Origin: Apostichopus japonicus
Lineage: Eukaryota > Echinodermata > Holothuroidea > Aspidochirotida > Stichopodidae
NCBI RefSeq assembly: GCF_037975245.1
Contig: NC_092580.1
Location: 21,812,501-21,876,500 of the forward strand
Direction: 5' to 3'
Length of the DNA stretch: 64,000 nt
In this document: positions 50,072-61,950 of the stretch, piece by piece
Layout: every line of letters begins with the position of its first letter
Numbering within the stretch: position 1 is the first letter of the stretch
The notes under the pieces: model-generated
The model's database searches: none
The model's input: the letters and a program-made list of their open reading frames with translations, nothing else
Told to the model about the DNA's origin: nothing
Position numbers and translations under genes: made by a program

Positions 50072-50888
50072 CTGTCGATAAAAATGGAGTGAAAAACATA
50101 TTTTTATTTGAAGCCGTTGATAATTACAAAAATTTTCAGTATTATACGATGATATGAAACTTCACCAACAATGTGTCAAACACATAAGTTTGAGATTGTA
50201 CTGCAATTATATACACACTCAAACTAAATACATGTTAAATTAAAGTTAATTTAAACACATGCTAATTTAAAGGACTTTCATATGGATCCATAACACTGAG
50301 GTCATAATCAAAGTTTGTTGACAAATGCAATCTTGATGTTCTACGTTGGGTTTTCCAGAGACAAACAAAATTCATGTACCTCTGAATGTAAAATAGGTCA
50401 CAGATGCTCATACACTAGTAAAAACATATTATATCATGGATGAGTGTGAAGTATAAAAATTTAATTTTCAGGCACTGATTTTTAACTTCCTTGTATTTAC
50501 ATTAGACCACCCCCACCCTCCCACCCCGCCCCCTGCTTGGTATCAGATCCCGTGATCGATCTTCATCATCAAACAGGAAGTTGAGGCTTGTTTAATGAGA
50601 AGAGAACATATGCGAATGCATATGTTGTGTGATGTGCAGAGGTGCTATTTACGCATTCTACTAGCTGTGTACGAACTACGTGCACCACAAACACCTGCAG
50701 AAGTTACGGGTCAATAATGACCCCAGGTTGACCTCAAGCTGCGTTTACATTTAATAGAAATTTAACGCCAAGCTAGAGATTTAAACCCATCTTGATCCTT
50801 GTGTATCACTGGGTTCAAATCGGGGTGTCTGATCCGCATACACACTGAGGTGTGGAACACATGCCACATGTAATATGAAATTTAACAG

Positions 50889-51089
50889 CAAGCCTGTTGG
50901 GAAAATTTCCTAATGCTAATACCTCTCTAAACTGTCCTATGTAATGCTTCAAAGCACTCTTACTGACAGTATAGACAGTTCCTAACCTTTATCTGATAGA
51001 AACATGATATTCATACTGCTCGTTCTGACACTACGAGTGCTCTGAAGTGGGACATGACAGTACAGAAAAAACTTGTCCCAACTGGGTGG
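50889..51089 (-). mobile_element. full-length MITE, CCAGTTGGGACA family (about 201 bp)
   Basis: The right end TTGTCCCAACTGGGTGG is the strong terminus. The left end CAAGCCTGTTGGGAAAATTT is a mutated copy of it. The reverse complement aligns along its length with 30538-30753, including CAGAGCACTCGTA-TGTCAG, ACGAGCAGTATGAATATCAT, GTTTCTATCAGAT and AGGAACTGT. No ORF. Confidence 0.85.
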
Positions 51090-53149
51090 CTAATGAGGTG
51101 AACCAGGTATTGACTAATGCGCCATAGATTTTAAGTAGGAATTACAACATCATTTGTACATGACAAGTTATATAGTGTTCATTCTTTGTACAAGAGCACA
51201 CTTACAATATAATAGACAAAGATCCTCTACAATAGATAACATCGTTCACAACAAACTACTTGTGCTGAACTGCCAAGCAATATATATGCTGCAGCTTCAG
51301 ATCAAACAGCCTCAATGCGTGCATGAGTCATTTATCATTAACACATCAGTGTTTATTACTGCATGCAAAACCAATGAAGATTAAACATGGTCAAAGGAGA
51401 TCTTACATGTTGGTTGGAGGAGGTTGGCAGGTAGCACTCTACAGTCACAGTAGATGATAGGAGACCCCCCCTCCCACCCCCCTCTACTTGACATAGTGAC
51501 AGGACAGGACAGGACTGAAATTTGTCATTCAAACCTCACTTTTTGTTGATCAGTTCTGCTTGCTCAATACTAGAATCTTGATAAAATTAAATGGCTGTAG
51601 TAATGAATTCAATTAAGTCTATTTCCCTGCAAGACATCCTCTCTCAAGGTTTGTACCATGGTCTTATTTGGATAACCATAAAGTGATGAGGATCAATCTC
51701 CCATTACCCACTCCCCCTCATACCCCCATCCTCCCTACCTCCTCCTCATCCCTCCTCCCTACCTCTTCTATCAAAAGAAGTTGAAACACCAGTGAAATTG
51801 CAATTAAGGACTTGAGTTTACAATCTTAGCAAGTATCTTGATTTAACTTTATTTCCGTACATTTTAAGATCAAATTAACCAGCCAGCTGTGCTTACGAAG
51901 CAATCAACTTACAGTATCGCCGGCCTCCAATGCAATTGACACAGCAAACTATGATGTTAATTTCTTCATTACAGAGTCACATTCTCTGCCATGATAGAGA
52001 GACTGAGAGAGACTGTACTATTTTGCTTTCCAAATTCATTAAATCTAAATTTTAAATTAATGCCCGACCTCCTCCCTCCTTGGAATATTTTCTTTATTTT
52101 TGTCGTCATTAAGTCGCATTCCACCCGAGAGGACTGTCGAAGCCTGACGATTTCTTCCACCGAGCACAGAGTCTGTAAAAGGTATTTTAGTATTCATAAC
52201 CTGTCAATTATTTAAAAGTGACAAAGGGACATCAAAATGTCCTTCTGCAACAACCATTTCTTGCTCGTCCGTACGTCAAGCGTGGCCAATTTAATAAAAG
52301 TACGAGATCGGTGAGAGAATTAGTCGGAGGCACCACTTCCTGAGTAGAGATATCAATTAAAAACTAAAGTGAAGTGACTTCAAAGTGAACCCAACTCGCT
52401 TTCATCGGTCTCTGCGATATATTAAAGGAAAAGGTTCGATCTTCTAGACACTTTGGGTGTTAAGAATGAGGAGGATCAAAGCAGTACACACACACTTATG
52501 TACATAAATTAGTGAAGAAAATAGGCCAGATGTACTCCAAAGACAACAAAATACCAAAAACCAAGTAATAAAACAAAGACATAGTACGAAAGTTGACTTG
52601 ACGAGTAACGAATAAGAAAATTTATTTGAAATTTTCGCTTCCCCTGGAACCTTCCTCCGCCAAACCGTAAGTGTAAATGATAACAAATGAAATACCAGAG
52701 ACAACATCGTCAATAAATTATACATCAAGCACGCTGCCGTCCCAATGCAGAAGGGCTTAACTGTGATTACATGGTTTATGGAAGGTGTATTGGTTGAGTA
52801 GTCCAGGGTCTTCGTTAATGCCAATGTGTGACTTGGTCTTAAGGATCCAATTTAATTCAGCTTGTTGCACTTTTCAGTAGATGGGATAAACATATATATA
52901 TCCTATTGACCCCTTGAGCCAGTTTATGCCCACTTGAGAATACCTGTTGACCCCTTGAAGCTCAGAGGGAGAAACCTGGTAGGTTTAAGTGCACGTTTAA
53001 AGCAAGGGTGTGAACCCTGAAGCAGATTTTGTTACCTGGATGCCAGGTATGTCTTGTTGAAAGACCTATAGAGATCCTTCATAGAACTAAACTGAAACCA
53101 TGGTCACCAAAGGAAATTATAGCATTGGTGAATTCACAGATTAATCATA

Positions 53150-53692
53150 GCTTTAATTTTGGAGTTATCATGTTTAAATGGTTGTCAGACTTTGATGCAT
53201 GTTGACCTCATGAGACCTTTGACCTCTACAATTTCGATAGGATTCTTGCACTCACCAAGCTGGATCTACATGCTAAGTATAAAGTTCAAGAAAGATGTAA
53301 GTCTTCTTGTGTTATCATGTTTACAAAATGTTTTAGACTTTCACTTTGAAGTTGACCGCAAATGACCTTTGACCTCCACCAATTTCAATAGGGTTCTTGT
53401 ACTCAACAAGCTGCATCTGCATACCAAGTATGAAGTTGAATAAAGATGTACTTTTGGAGTTATCATGTTTACAAAGTTTTCAGACTTTGACACCTGTTGA
53501 TCCGAATATGACCATTGAACTTCACAGAAAACAATAGGCTTCTTGAACTCTATAAGACAGATCCACATACCAAGTAAGAAGTTAATCCACCATTAACTCT
53601 TTGAGTTACTGTGTTTATAAGCAAGTGTCACATACATACACCCACACCCCATCACACATACACATCGCATAGATTCCTTCCGGCAAGGAATC
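53150..53692 (+). repeat. three-copy 145-bp repeat with DR1 motif and terminal hairpin
   Basis: Units carry TGACCTTTGACCTCCAC, AATTTCAATAGGGTTCTTG, TACTCAACAAGCTG, CCAAGTATGAAGTT and GAGTTATCATGTTTACAAAG. Copies are anchored near 53214, 53363 and 53509 (149 and 146 bp apart). The last unit runs into a CA-rich stretch and ends at GATTCCTT-CCGGC-AAGGAATC (53672-53692), a perfect 8-bp-stem hairpin. I recognise this as a widespread intergenic repeat type of marine invertebrates; its class is not known to me. Confidence 0.8.
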
Positions 53693-54804
53693 TAAATTAC
53701 TGAAACATTATTTCTAAATTTAGAAAGTGTAGAATATTTATAGACGAAAGGTCTTGAAGGTAATTACTCTATTTCTAGGAGATATATTCTGAAACCAAAC
53801 TACACATTTCTATTTCCATAACCCAAATTTAAAAATAGACCATGCCTAAGTAAAAACACTTCATGACCTTAGGGAAGCACTATAACAACCAATCAACTAA
53901 CTCAAAGGTCCATTTCAATGATACAGAAAATGAAATAAACAAAACAAAACAAAAAACACAAAAAAAGTAGAATTTGCAATTTGTCTTCATCTTCATTAGA
54001 CGAATAGAAGTTATCCAGAAATAATTTCACTCAAAATTTATTGATTCATTTTTTCGTCTTTTTTGTTTGTGCAGTATTTAATTTCTTATTTTCATTTTTT
54101 TATTTGGCAATAGATCACTAGTAGACTTGCTTTCATAATGTATTCACTGATTCTGTGTGCTGATTTGTTCCTAACTGTTGTGATCATACCCATAGACTTA
54201 TTCCCTGACCTAGCTCACTCATTATTAGACTGACTAACCATGCATGCTTATAAAATTTCACTGCCGTCAAATACAGATTATAACAACAGCTCTGAAGACA
54301 CAGAAAAGTCATGTAAAGTTTCTAAAAATTCTCCTTTTATTGCAAATCATTTCTATTGCAAATCATTTCATAAAAGTGACCAAGCCAGAGATTGGTCATT
54401 CTCCCCAAAGAACGCATATATGTAGATTAATTACATCAGCTTGGGCAACCATGCAGCTATTCCCTTGTTCAGACAGGAGGTTACATGTGGGTATCTGTTA
54501 AGGGAAGGATATTGTGTTAGAATTCACACTTTTCTCTACAAAAATTACATCTTCTTAGGAAGTAATGTATGGCCCCCCTCCAGGCGTCAGTGCTCAGTCT
54601 TGAGCAACTTTAACGATAGAAAGATAGTTTTGGATGGTTGTATATATTCTAGTCATCCTTAACCTCTGAGGGGAGAAACCCTTAGCTGTACAAATTTTAA
54701 GCATATCCGCCATACAGGGTAAGAACTGATGAAAGATTCATGCCGATACACTGCGACATCAATTATGCATGCGTAGTATATTAGTATTGTCTACATCATA
54801 GTAC

Positions 54805-54914
54805 CTTGGCACCAGTGTCACAAAAATCACAACATGCACGGACGCAGAACTGCCAAATATAAATGTTGTGAGCGATAAACTGACGGAAATGACGCAACCA
54901 AATAAATAATTTAT
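54805..54914 (-). CDS. weak candidate membrane exon upstream of the MFSD4-like gene
   Basis: On the - strand the segment between GATTAGCAG|ATAAATT and CCAAG|GTACTATG is open for 110 nt and reads INYLFGCVISVSLSLTTF then IFGSSASVHVVIFVTLVP, two hydrophobic stretches like N-terminal MFS helices. The donor is poor, and its end phase (2) does not match the 50071 exon directly, so another exon would be needed between. A second frame is also open. Could be chance. Confidence 0.2.
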
Positions 54915-55087
54915 CTGCTAATCACGTACACGTGTCACGTACATGTACGCTAAGCTCTCCCCGATTACTAACTTGACGGTCTGCGTACTCAGAGCAGAGA
55001 GCTTTAAAGAGAGCCTGAGGCTCCAAAGATATTTATAAATGACATTAGCAGAATCAGTCACTGTGAAAATTGACTGCACAGCATCTT

Positions 55088-55665
55088 CTTTGTTTTTAAC
55101 AAACCTACTATCTTTAGTAGTGCTGACAAGCATTTAGGATGAATCCATAGCATTTAGTCATCGCAAAAAGCATATATATGTGTGATTATTTTTATGAATA
55201 TTCACAGAACGTGAGTACTCATGAAAAAAAACTATTCTTTGTTTTTTATATGTACCTATCTTAGTAGTGCTGACAAACACTTATGACGACTCCATAGCAT
55301 GAAGTCACCGCAGAAAGCATACGTGTGATATTTTTATGAATATTCAAAGACATGAATATTTATACAAAAATGTTCTTTGTTTTTTACATACCTATCTTAG
55401 TAGTGCTGACAAACATTCATGACGACTCCATGGCATGTAGTCATCGCAAAAAGCATACGTGTGATTTTTTTATGAATATTCAAAAAACATGAATATTTAT
55501 ACAAAAATGTTCTTTGTTTTTTACATACCTATCTTAGTAGTGCTGACAAACATCTATGATGACTCCATGGCATGTAGTCATGGCAGAAAGCATATTTTAT
55601 TTTTTTTTGTGAATTTTGTGTAATTTTTTTTTTTTTAGAAATATTCACAGAACGTGTTGTAAATA
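55088..55665. repeat. 137-bp tandem repeat, 4 copies
   Basis: Unit TTTGTTTTTTACATACCTAT, CTTAGTAGTGCTGACAAACA, GACTCCATGGCATGTAGTCA, TCGCAAAAAGCATACGTGTG, TTTTTATGAATATTCA. The TAGTAGTGCTGAC box lies at 55115, 55262, 55398 and 55535. The last copy is degraded by T-runs. Confidence 0.92.
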
Positions 55666-56367
55666 AATATAGTAGGAATTAAGATGTGACTGAGAGGACT
55701 TTTTTTTTTAATTGGTACTGTAGATTATAAATATGTAAATGTTCTACTGAAGAGACTGTCGTTAATGCAATGCGCTATGCTAATCTAGTCTCCCTGCATC
55801 AAGTTGGTCACAGTCTACTAGTTGTAAAGTGTACTCTGCCACTGAGGAAAACATGTATGCGATACTTAATAGAGGAATATTGGGGGAGCAGAGTAACAAA
55901 CTTATCTGCCTTAAGGTTAGAGTTACCTGCATAGTGCATACATCCCGATAAAATCGAAAATTGTCACCTTCTTGCGACAAAAACATCTTGTCCGGTCAGC
56001 AAAGTACATTGTCCTGATTTTCTAAAGGTCTCTGTGACGTCAAAAAACAAACCTACCGGCTTTTATGATGCGCTATTAAGCTTAGCTGAAAAAGTACAAA
56101 TATTGGATTTGTCATCATTCTTTACCAATATCTGAACTATTATATAATCTTTTCGGCATTTACACAAAGATGGTTAATGGACGTTTAGTAGCTCTACAGA
56201 CTTGGCAGGAAAAGCAACATGGACCTGTTTAAAATCTAAAAGATTCATCAAAGCTGGGGGAGGAAGGGATGGATGCAGTGTTCCACTCTTCAACCAAAGA
56301 AATACGTTACCCATTGAAGCTACCTCATCTTTCCATTATCTTACTATAGGAAAGAATGGTACCATCT

Positions 56368-56535
56368 GACAGTAGTATGGTACAGTAGTATGTACAGTAG
56401 TATGGTAGTATAGTACAGAAATATGGTAGTATGGACAGTAGTATGGACAGGTAGTATGGTAGTATAGTACAGTAGTATGGTAGTACTAGTATGTACAGCA
56501 GTATGGTAGTATGGTACAGTAGTATAGTACAATAT
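56368..56535. repeat. AGTAGTATGGTAC microsatellite-like array
   Basis: Irregular repeats of ACAGTAGTATGGTA, AGTATGGACAGT and TATAGTACAG over about 170 bp. The - strand ORFs reading TILPYYC repeats are products of this array. Confidence 0.9.
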
Positions 56536-59500
56536 GATATACTAGTATTATTGCCATATACCATACAATATGATACAACAATTAAGATGGATTAGAGTGA
56601 ATACTGTATGTTGTTTGGAGACAGGTATAATTAAAAACAGGTTATCAGTTTTGGGAATTTCCCTTGATGAGCATGATCATACTACACTTCTGTAGCTAGA
56701 ATAAATAAGCTACAAGGGGAGGGGGAAGGGGGGATGGTTTGGATTTATATTAATACCAGTCACTTAATGTTGCTAGGTCACCACCAGTTGACTCTATAGA
56801 CTTGGTGTACAACACAGGAGTGCAACAGTTGTGAGGAGGCAGGTAAAGCAGGAAGAGTGATAGAATGAAGTGATTAGTGATTGCATGGAACTGTTTCTAC
56901 TATGTACAGTACGTACTTGCAGTGCTAAGATCGTTGCCAGTTCATTGAGGCTTGAAGGAGCAAGAGTGGTAATGAGAATGTAAGGATGTACAGTGATAAA
57001 CAGTTCACCATTTCACACTACTCTGGTATAGCGAGGATTGCAACGGTTGTACGGAGACACTGGGAAGAGTAGATGTGATGTGAATATTTACAAATTGGTC
57101 TTTTTCATGGAATTTACCTTCAAGTTGTTCGGAGTATTTAATGTTTACTGTTTCCTGCAGCTGACTATAAATACGACTGTACATATATCTTACGACTCGA
57201 GGACGGTCGTAAAGTGTTTCCATGAATATAATTACTGAACATATGTATCAGCAAATATATAACCAGCATATCTGAATTACCATCGGTACTCTTGTATCCC
57301 GATAAACAGAAAAGTATTTTATTGACAAAGACTGAGGTGGTGAAACAATCAGGACTGAAATAGCTACAATTATTTTCACCACAAAAGAATGAGTGCATGC
57401 ACTGTACACACACTCACCCAAACACACAGAAAAAAAACCTCTCTAAATCTTGATGAAATAATAAAAAATAGTCCAATTTTAATGAATGTACTGCACTACT
57501 ACTACTACTACTAGAAGTTAAATTGCTACTACAGTATTTAAGCAACATCTCAGAAATGCAGCTGGTACACACACTGACACAGTTTTATAGTCGGCCAAGA
57601 CCCTGATTCTTTATTACATAGAGTTGAATGATTGATGGTTGATATTTATCTCTAAGGTTTTTATCATCAGAGACATAAAACTAAATACTACATTATAAAG
57701 GTAGTTCTGCTACGCTACACCATACCCATCAGGTCATTAACGGCTTTGCACAGCAGATATATTAGCCGGAATATTCTATAAAAGGGCACAGTCCAACAAA
57801 AAACATGACGGGATCTAGTTTGTGACGCAAACAGCAGAAATGTGAATTTGGTTAAATACGATCCATTTTCAGATCGGTTTGAATTTTTAAAGGAACACAC
57901 GTCGTAGTACAGCGTATGATAACCAGTGACTGTATTGCCATCTCCTCGTACTGTGTTCTTTCAATCTGGATAAGTGTGTATACAAACAGAGGTAAACACA
58001 TGTTGCTGTTTGCTTCTTGGTCTAATTACTTGCTTCAATCTTTACCTTTATCTCCCTTCCTATCCTCCTACATGGTAGTGCTCTACTTGGGTTTTCTTAG
58101 AACACTTCCTATCACAACTATGCACGCAGCATATACATAACTTAGTTCATTGTACATATTTGTAACAGTATATTGTAAATTGTTGTGGAAATATTGAATA
58201 AATAAAATTTAAACTAGTTTCATGCACGTCTAACTCATTGCAAACTGTCACCAGTTTGTAACTGGTAAACAATTTTATGCAGAAAATTGAGGCTGGATGG
58301 TGGTTGCTCAACTAGTTTTGATGAAAAATAATGATTCTCACTTTAAAGATAACATTGCAAATGACCAATTAATCTACAAGATTAAAAGACTAGATGTTTT
58401 CCAAACTTATTACCCTAGGACAAGTTCCAAAAGATTTATCAAAACCAAGATACCGCAAGATTGCTGATTTCAACAAACAACACATTTAATAACCGAACTT
58501 TGATGAATGATTCCATTCGATGCTAAATATATGTGCAAAAGTGTTCTTTAAATTGGAGACGCATTGCATCACAGACGATAACTGGCATGCGTTCGAAGCA
58601 CTCCATTCCTAACCTGGATTAAACATAGTTTTATGTCCAAAAACGGCCAAATTTGAATTCTTAAAAAAAAAATTGATATTGATTTCCATCACTAAAAGTG
58701 TAACTGAATTATTCTTTTTTTATTGTCTCCTGCACTTCACCCTCCTCCCCCTCCCCTTCCCCTTTCCCTGTCCCTCCCTCCTTTTTCCCAAAACTGATAA
58801 ATCAATCACATATTGTCAGGTAAGTTGACACCCCAAGAAGCAAAGAGCAGAAGGATGGATTACCTTTACTTTAGAAGTATCTTTATTCTCGATTCATTCT
58901 CATGTTCTATGTTTCCAACTGAAGCTTAAATATCATGGCATCTGATCTCTGAAGTCTGTGCATTGTCTGAGCAATATAAAAGTGTTTCCTGGTCATGATC
59001 AAAATTTGGGCTCTACATTGTCAAGGTGGATTTTTTTTTGTGTGTAAAGGTAATAGAGTTGTCAGTAATCAACCTGTTCATGAGAGTCCTAAAATGTAGG
59101 TTTTGAATTTAAAGCAACCTTCTTTTCTTTTGCATCTGGTCACAGTTAATCAAACCTTCTTGAAATATTGAAGCTCAAACAACACATTACAAAATGAACA
59201 ATCGATCTTAGACAAAACCTGAGTAAAAAGTCAATAAGACCAGAACATAAGAAGTTTCGTTGTCATGAAGAACAATGGGTACATTCAAACACTACTTATC
59301 TGCTGTACATAGGAAAATGTGATCAAAGATAAATTATGATCACCAGCAGAAAAACCTTCTGAAGCAACCTCTTGAGAAAATGTACGTTGATATGAATAAT
59401 TCTGAACGGTAGATTGGGTATGAAGTGAAGTGACCCAGATCGAGAGCACAAACATGTTACCAGTTCTTGTGGGCTAGGTGGATGGGTAAGTGCATGTATA

Positions 59501-59839
59501 TGTGTAGATTGGAGACAGGTATTATAGTAAGAGGGAAGGCTTTACATTACAAATGATCATAACTGATTCAGCCTATATATGCAAATTAATGGTCTCATGT
59601 GATCATCTTTGAACACAGAGCATGAGGATCACCTTCCAATTAGGATTAACCATGCAGGAGTCCACTGTCTCCATTGACACTAATTAATGTCCCATAATAA
59701 CAGCTCTGCATGTTAAATCTCAGACGAGAAGGTACTCTAGACAGGATGCAATATTGAATGATATAGGTCATATCTTGAGATCTTATCAATCCGATCAGGT
59801 AGAAGAGGTTCGATTGAGGCGCATTCTTCCGTTACCAGC

Positions 59840-59874
59840 GTTATTATTATTATTATTATATTATTATTATTATT
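59840..59874. repeat. (TTA)n microsatellite
   Basis: Eleven TTA/TAT units with one slip. Confidence 0.9.
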
Positions 59875-61732
59875 TTTGTTTTGGCAATGATGCATACAGC
59901 AATGTTACGATCCTGTTTACTGTTTGGGTGTCTATTAAGCCACTTTGGCATGAAGTTGTCAGCTACACTTCCATGTGGTTGCATGGCTTGATATAATGTC
60001 TTGTTTCTCTGACAAAGAAATAAAGGTCAAACTGCTCCATCATATCAGTGACTGATAGTGGTCGTAGTTGTTGGGAAGATCAAACTGATCATGCTGGTAC
60101 ATGGAACAAATATAAGTACCGTTCCTTCTTCAATGGGGCATGTAAATTTATGTAAACGCCAGATCAGTTATGCTAAATCTAGATACTCTCCCCTGCTGCA
60201 AGGATAAAATATCTGTGTCACCATAATTGGGACAGTCAGTTAGGTTGATGCTGACAGATCAAACTGGTTCTGGTTTGATCTGAAGAAAAGATATGAACCT
60301 ATTTGACTCTCATCAGCAAGTCCTGCATAAACTCACTTCCGACTGTGTATACGTAGATAGATGTACTGCACTAAAGGTATGCGACTAGGCTAGCTTTGAG
60401 ACCAAAGTTTGATGTAGTGGCAACCAAGCATGTTGAAAGCAACTTATTGAGTTGAAGTATGTAATTGTATTTATAATACTATTCAAAGCTACATAACTGA
60501 CACTAGGTATAATGTCAACTTGACCAACTAGCAAGCTTAGCTTATAGATCACATGATGAGGAACAAATTGAAAAAAATTGGAAAATTCACACAAACAAAT
60601 GTCTGTGCAACAATTTCATTTGTTTTTTTGTAATCAAATGGAATAATATTACTAACTTGCAAACTTTTATTACTCTTTTTTTCATATCTAAATCATAAGT
60701 GAGCGGTCTGGAAAGGCTTAGGTTGTTCAAATTGGATGGAAATATGAATTAAATCAGAACGAAACAACTGCTTTAAATATCAACAATTTCTTTGTGCGAA
60801 AGATGACGATTTAATGTTCAGGTAATCCTTTGGTTTCATTTAATAGAGGCAGTTATGGCACACAATTCGTGTTGTTTGCTTTTTGAAAACCAATTACTTT
60901 TTTTTTGTCTTATTATATTTAGCCAGAATACAGTACTTTATATGAATTCTCTTCTGTTTATATAAAAACCTGACTTGTATAACTCGTTTAGGAGATAAAA
61001 ACAAGTGAAAACCAGAATTTATAGACTTTAACAAATTTTGATCCAGAAAAAAGAATTTACATACTGAACCAGCAATTCCAGATCAACACTTTATGAATAT
61101 GCCAGTAGCTATTATCTGCACTCTAGCACGGAGGAGTAAGATTATAGATAAAATCACAGAAAAACTTCAAGAACACAACAGGATATATGAATAATTATGC
61201 AGCTTTCTGACACAAATTCCATCGAACAATGTTAACGGTAAGTTGCCTCACAAATTTATCAGGAAAAGCAATCCAAAATGGATAAAAACAACCCAGAAAA
61301 AGAAAATAAATTACGAATAAAAACTGCATGAGGTAATGATTGTTTCAAAGTTTACCATACTGTGCATGCATGTTTGAATGTCAATTAACCTCAAAATTAA
61401 TGAATTTTGAATAATTGGATGCTTTTCTTTACTTTACCTTTCTTTTTCCGAAGAAACTGCAAAATTTAAATAGAATCATTATGCCTATAAAATTATTGGA
61501 TTTACAGTCGTAGACTTGATAATTGGCAGACTTCATTTCTTTCTGTCGACACAGCTATCCTTGAATGATGATAGACGGGAATTATATTTCTTTGCCTCAA
61601 GAAATTGCAAGATTTTAATAATTTTCTCCGTGAAAAAATGTGTGTCACTCTACAACAACTCTGGGCTTCTCCTGACATTTAAAAACAACAAAACATGAAA
61701 GGAAATATAATAAAATTGTTAAAGGAAAAAAA

Positions 61733-61768
61733 GGGGTGGTGGGGAAAGGGAGGGGGGGGGAGGGGGAG
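61733..61768 (+). other. G-quadruplex-capable tract
   Basis: GGGG-T-GGTGGGG-AAA-GGG-A-G9-A-GGGGG: four or more G-runs with short loops. Confidence 0.6.
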
Positions 61769-61868
61769 AGATCTCTCACAGATAATTTCAATGTAAGGTC
61801 ACTTTTCTTAGAAACCAAGGTCTACAATGTTTTAAAATCAGATTTTTTTAATATTTATTGTTACTAAC

Positions 61869-61950
61869 CAGAGAGTGCGATAATTATCAGTACAAACATC
61901 AGCGGAAGACTGTCAATGACCAATTTTGAAAATGCTAGAAGGATGCTTGG
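61869..61950 (-). CDS. weak candidate membrane exon (MFS-like)
   Basis: On the - strand an 82-nt segment between CATATGTAG|CCAAGC and CTCTCTG|GTTAGTAA reads PSILLAFSKLVIDSLPLM then FVLIIIALSG, ending in phase 1. The LLAFS...ALSG pattern and position resemble the third/fourth helix region of MFSD4-type transporters, and it lies upstream of the supported exons on the same strand. The acceptor lacks a good pyrimidine tract and no matching next exon was found. Confidence 0.25.

Noticed and set aside
51919-51954. 36-nt - strand microexon candidate (FAVSIALEAGDT) before a GTAAGT donor
   Set aside because: Good donor but weak acceptor, too short to judge, and no alignment to the transporter family.
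52444-52824. 126-codon hydrophobic ORF on the - strand
   Set aside because: Reads like a membrane protein, but it lacks MFS motifs, has no matching splice borders, and hydrophobicity is expected from T-rich DNA.
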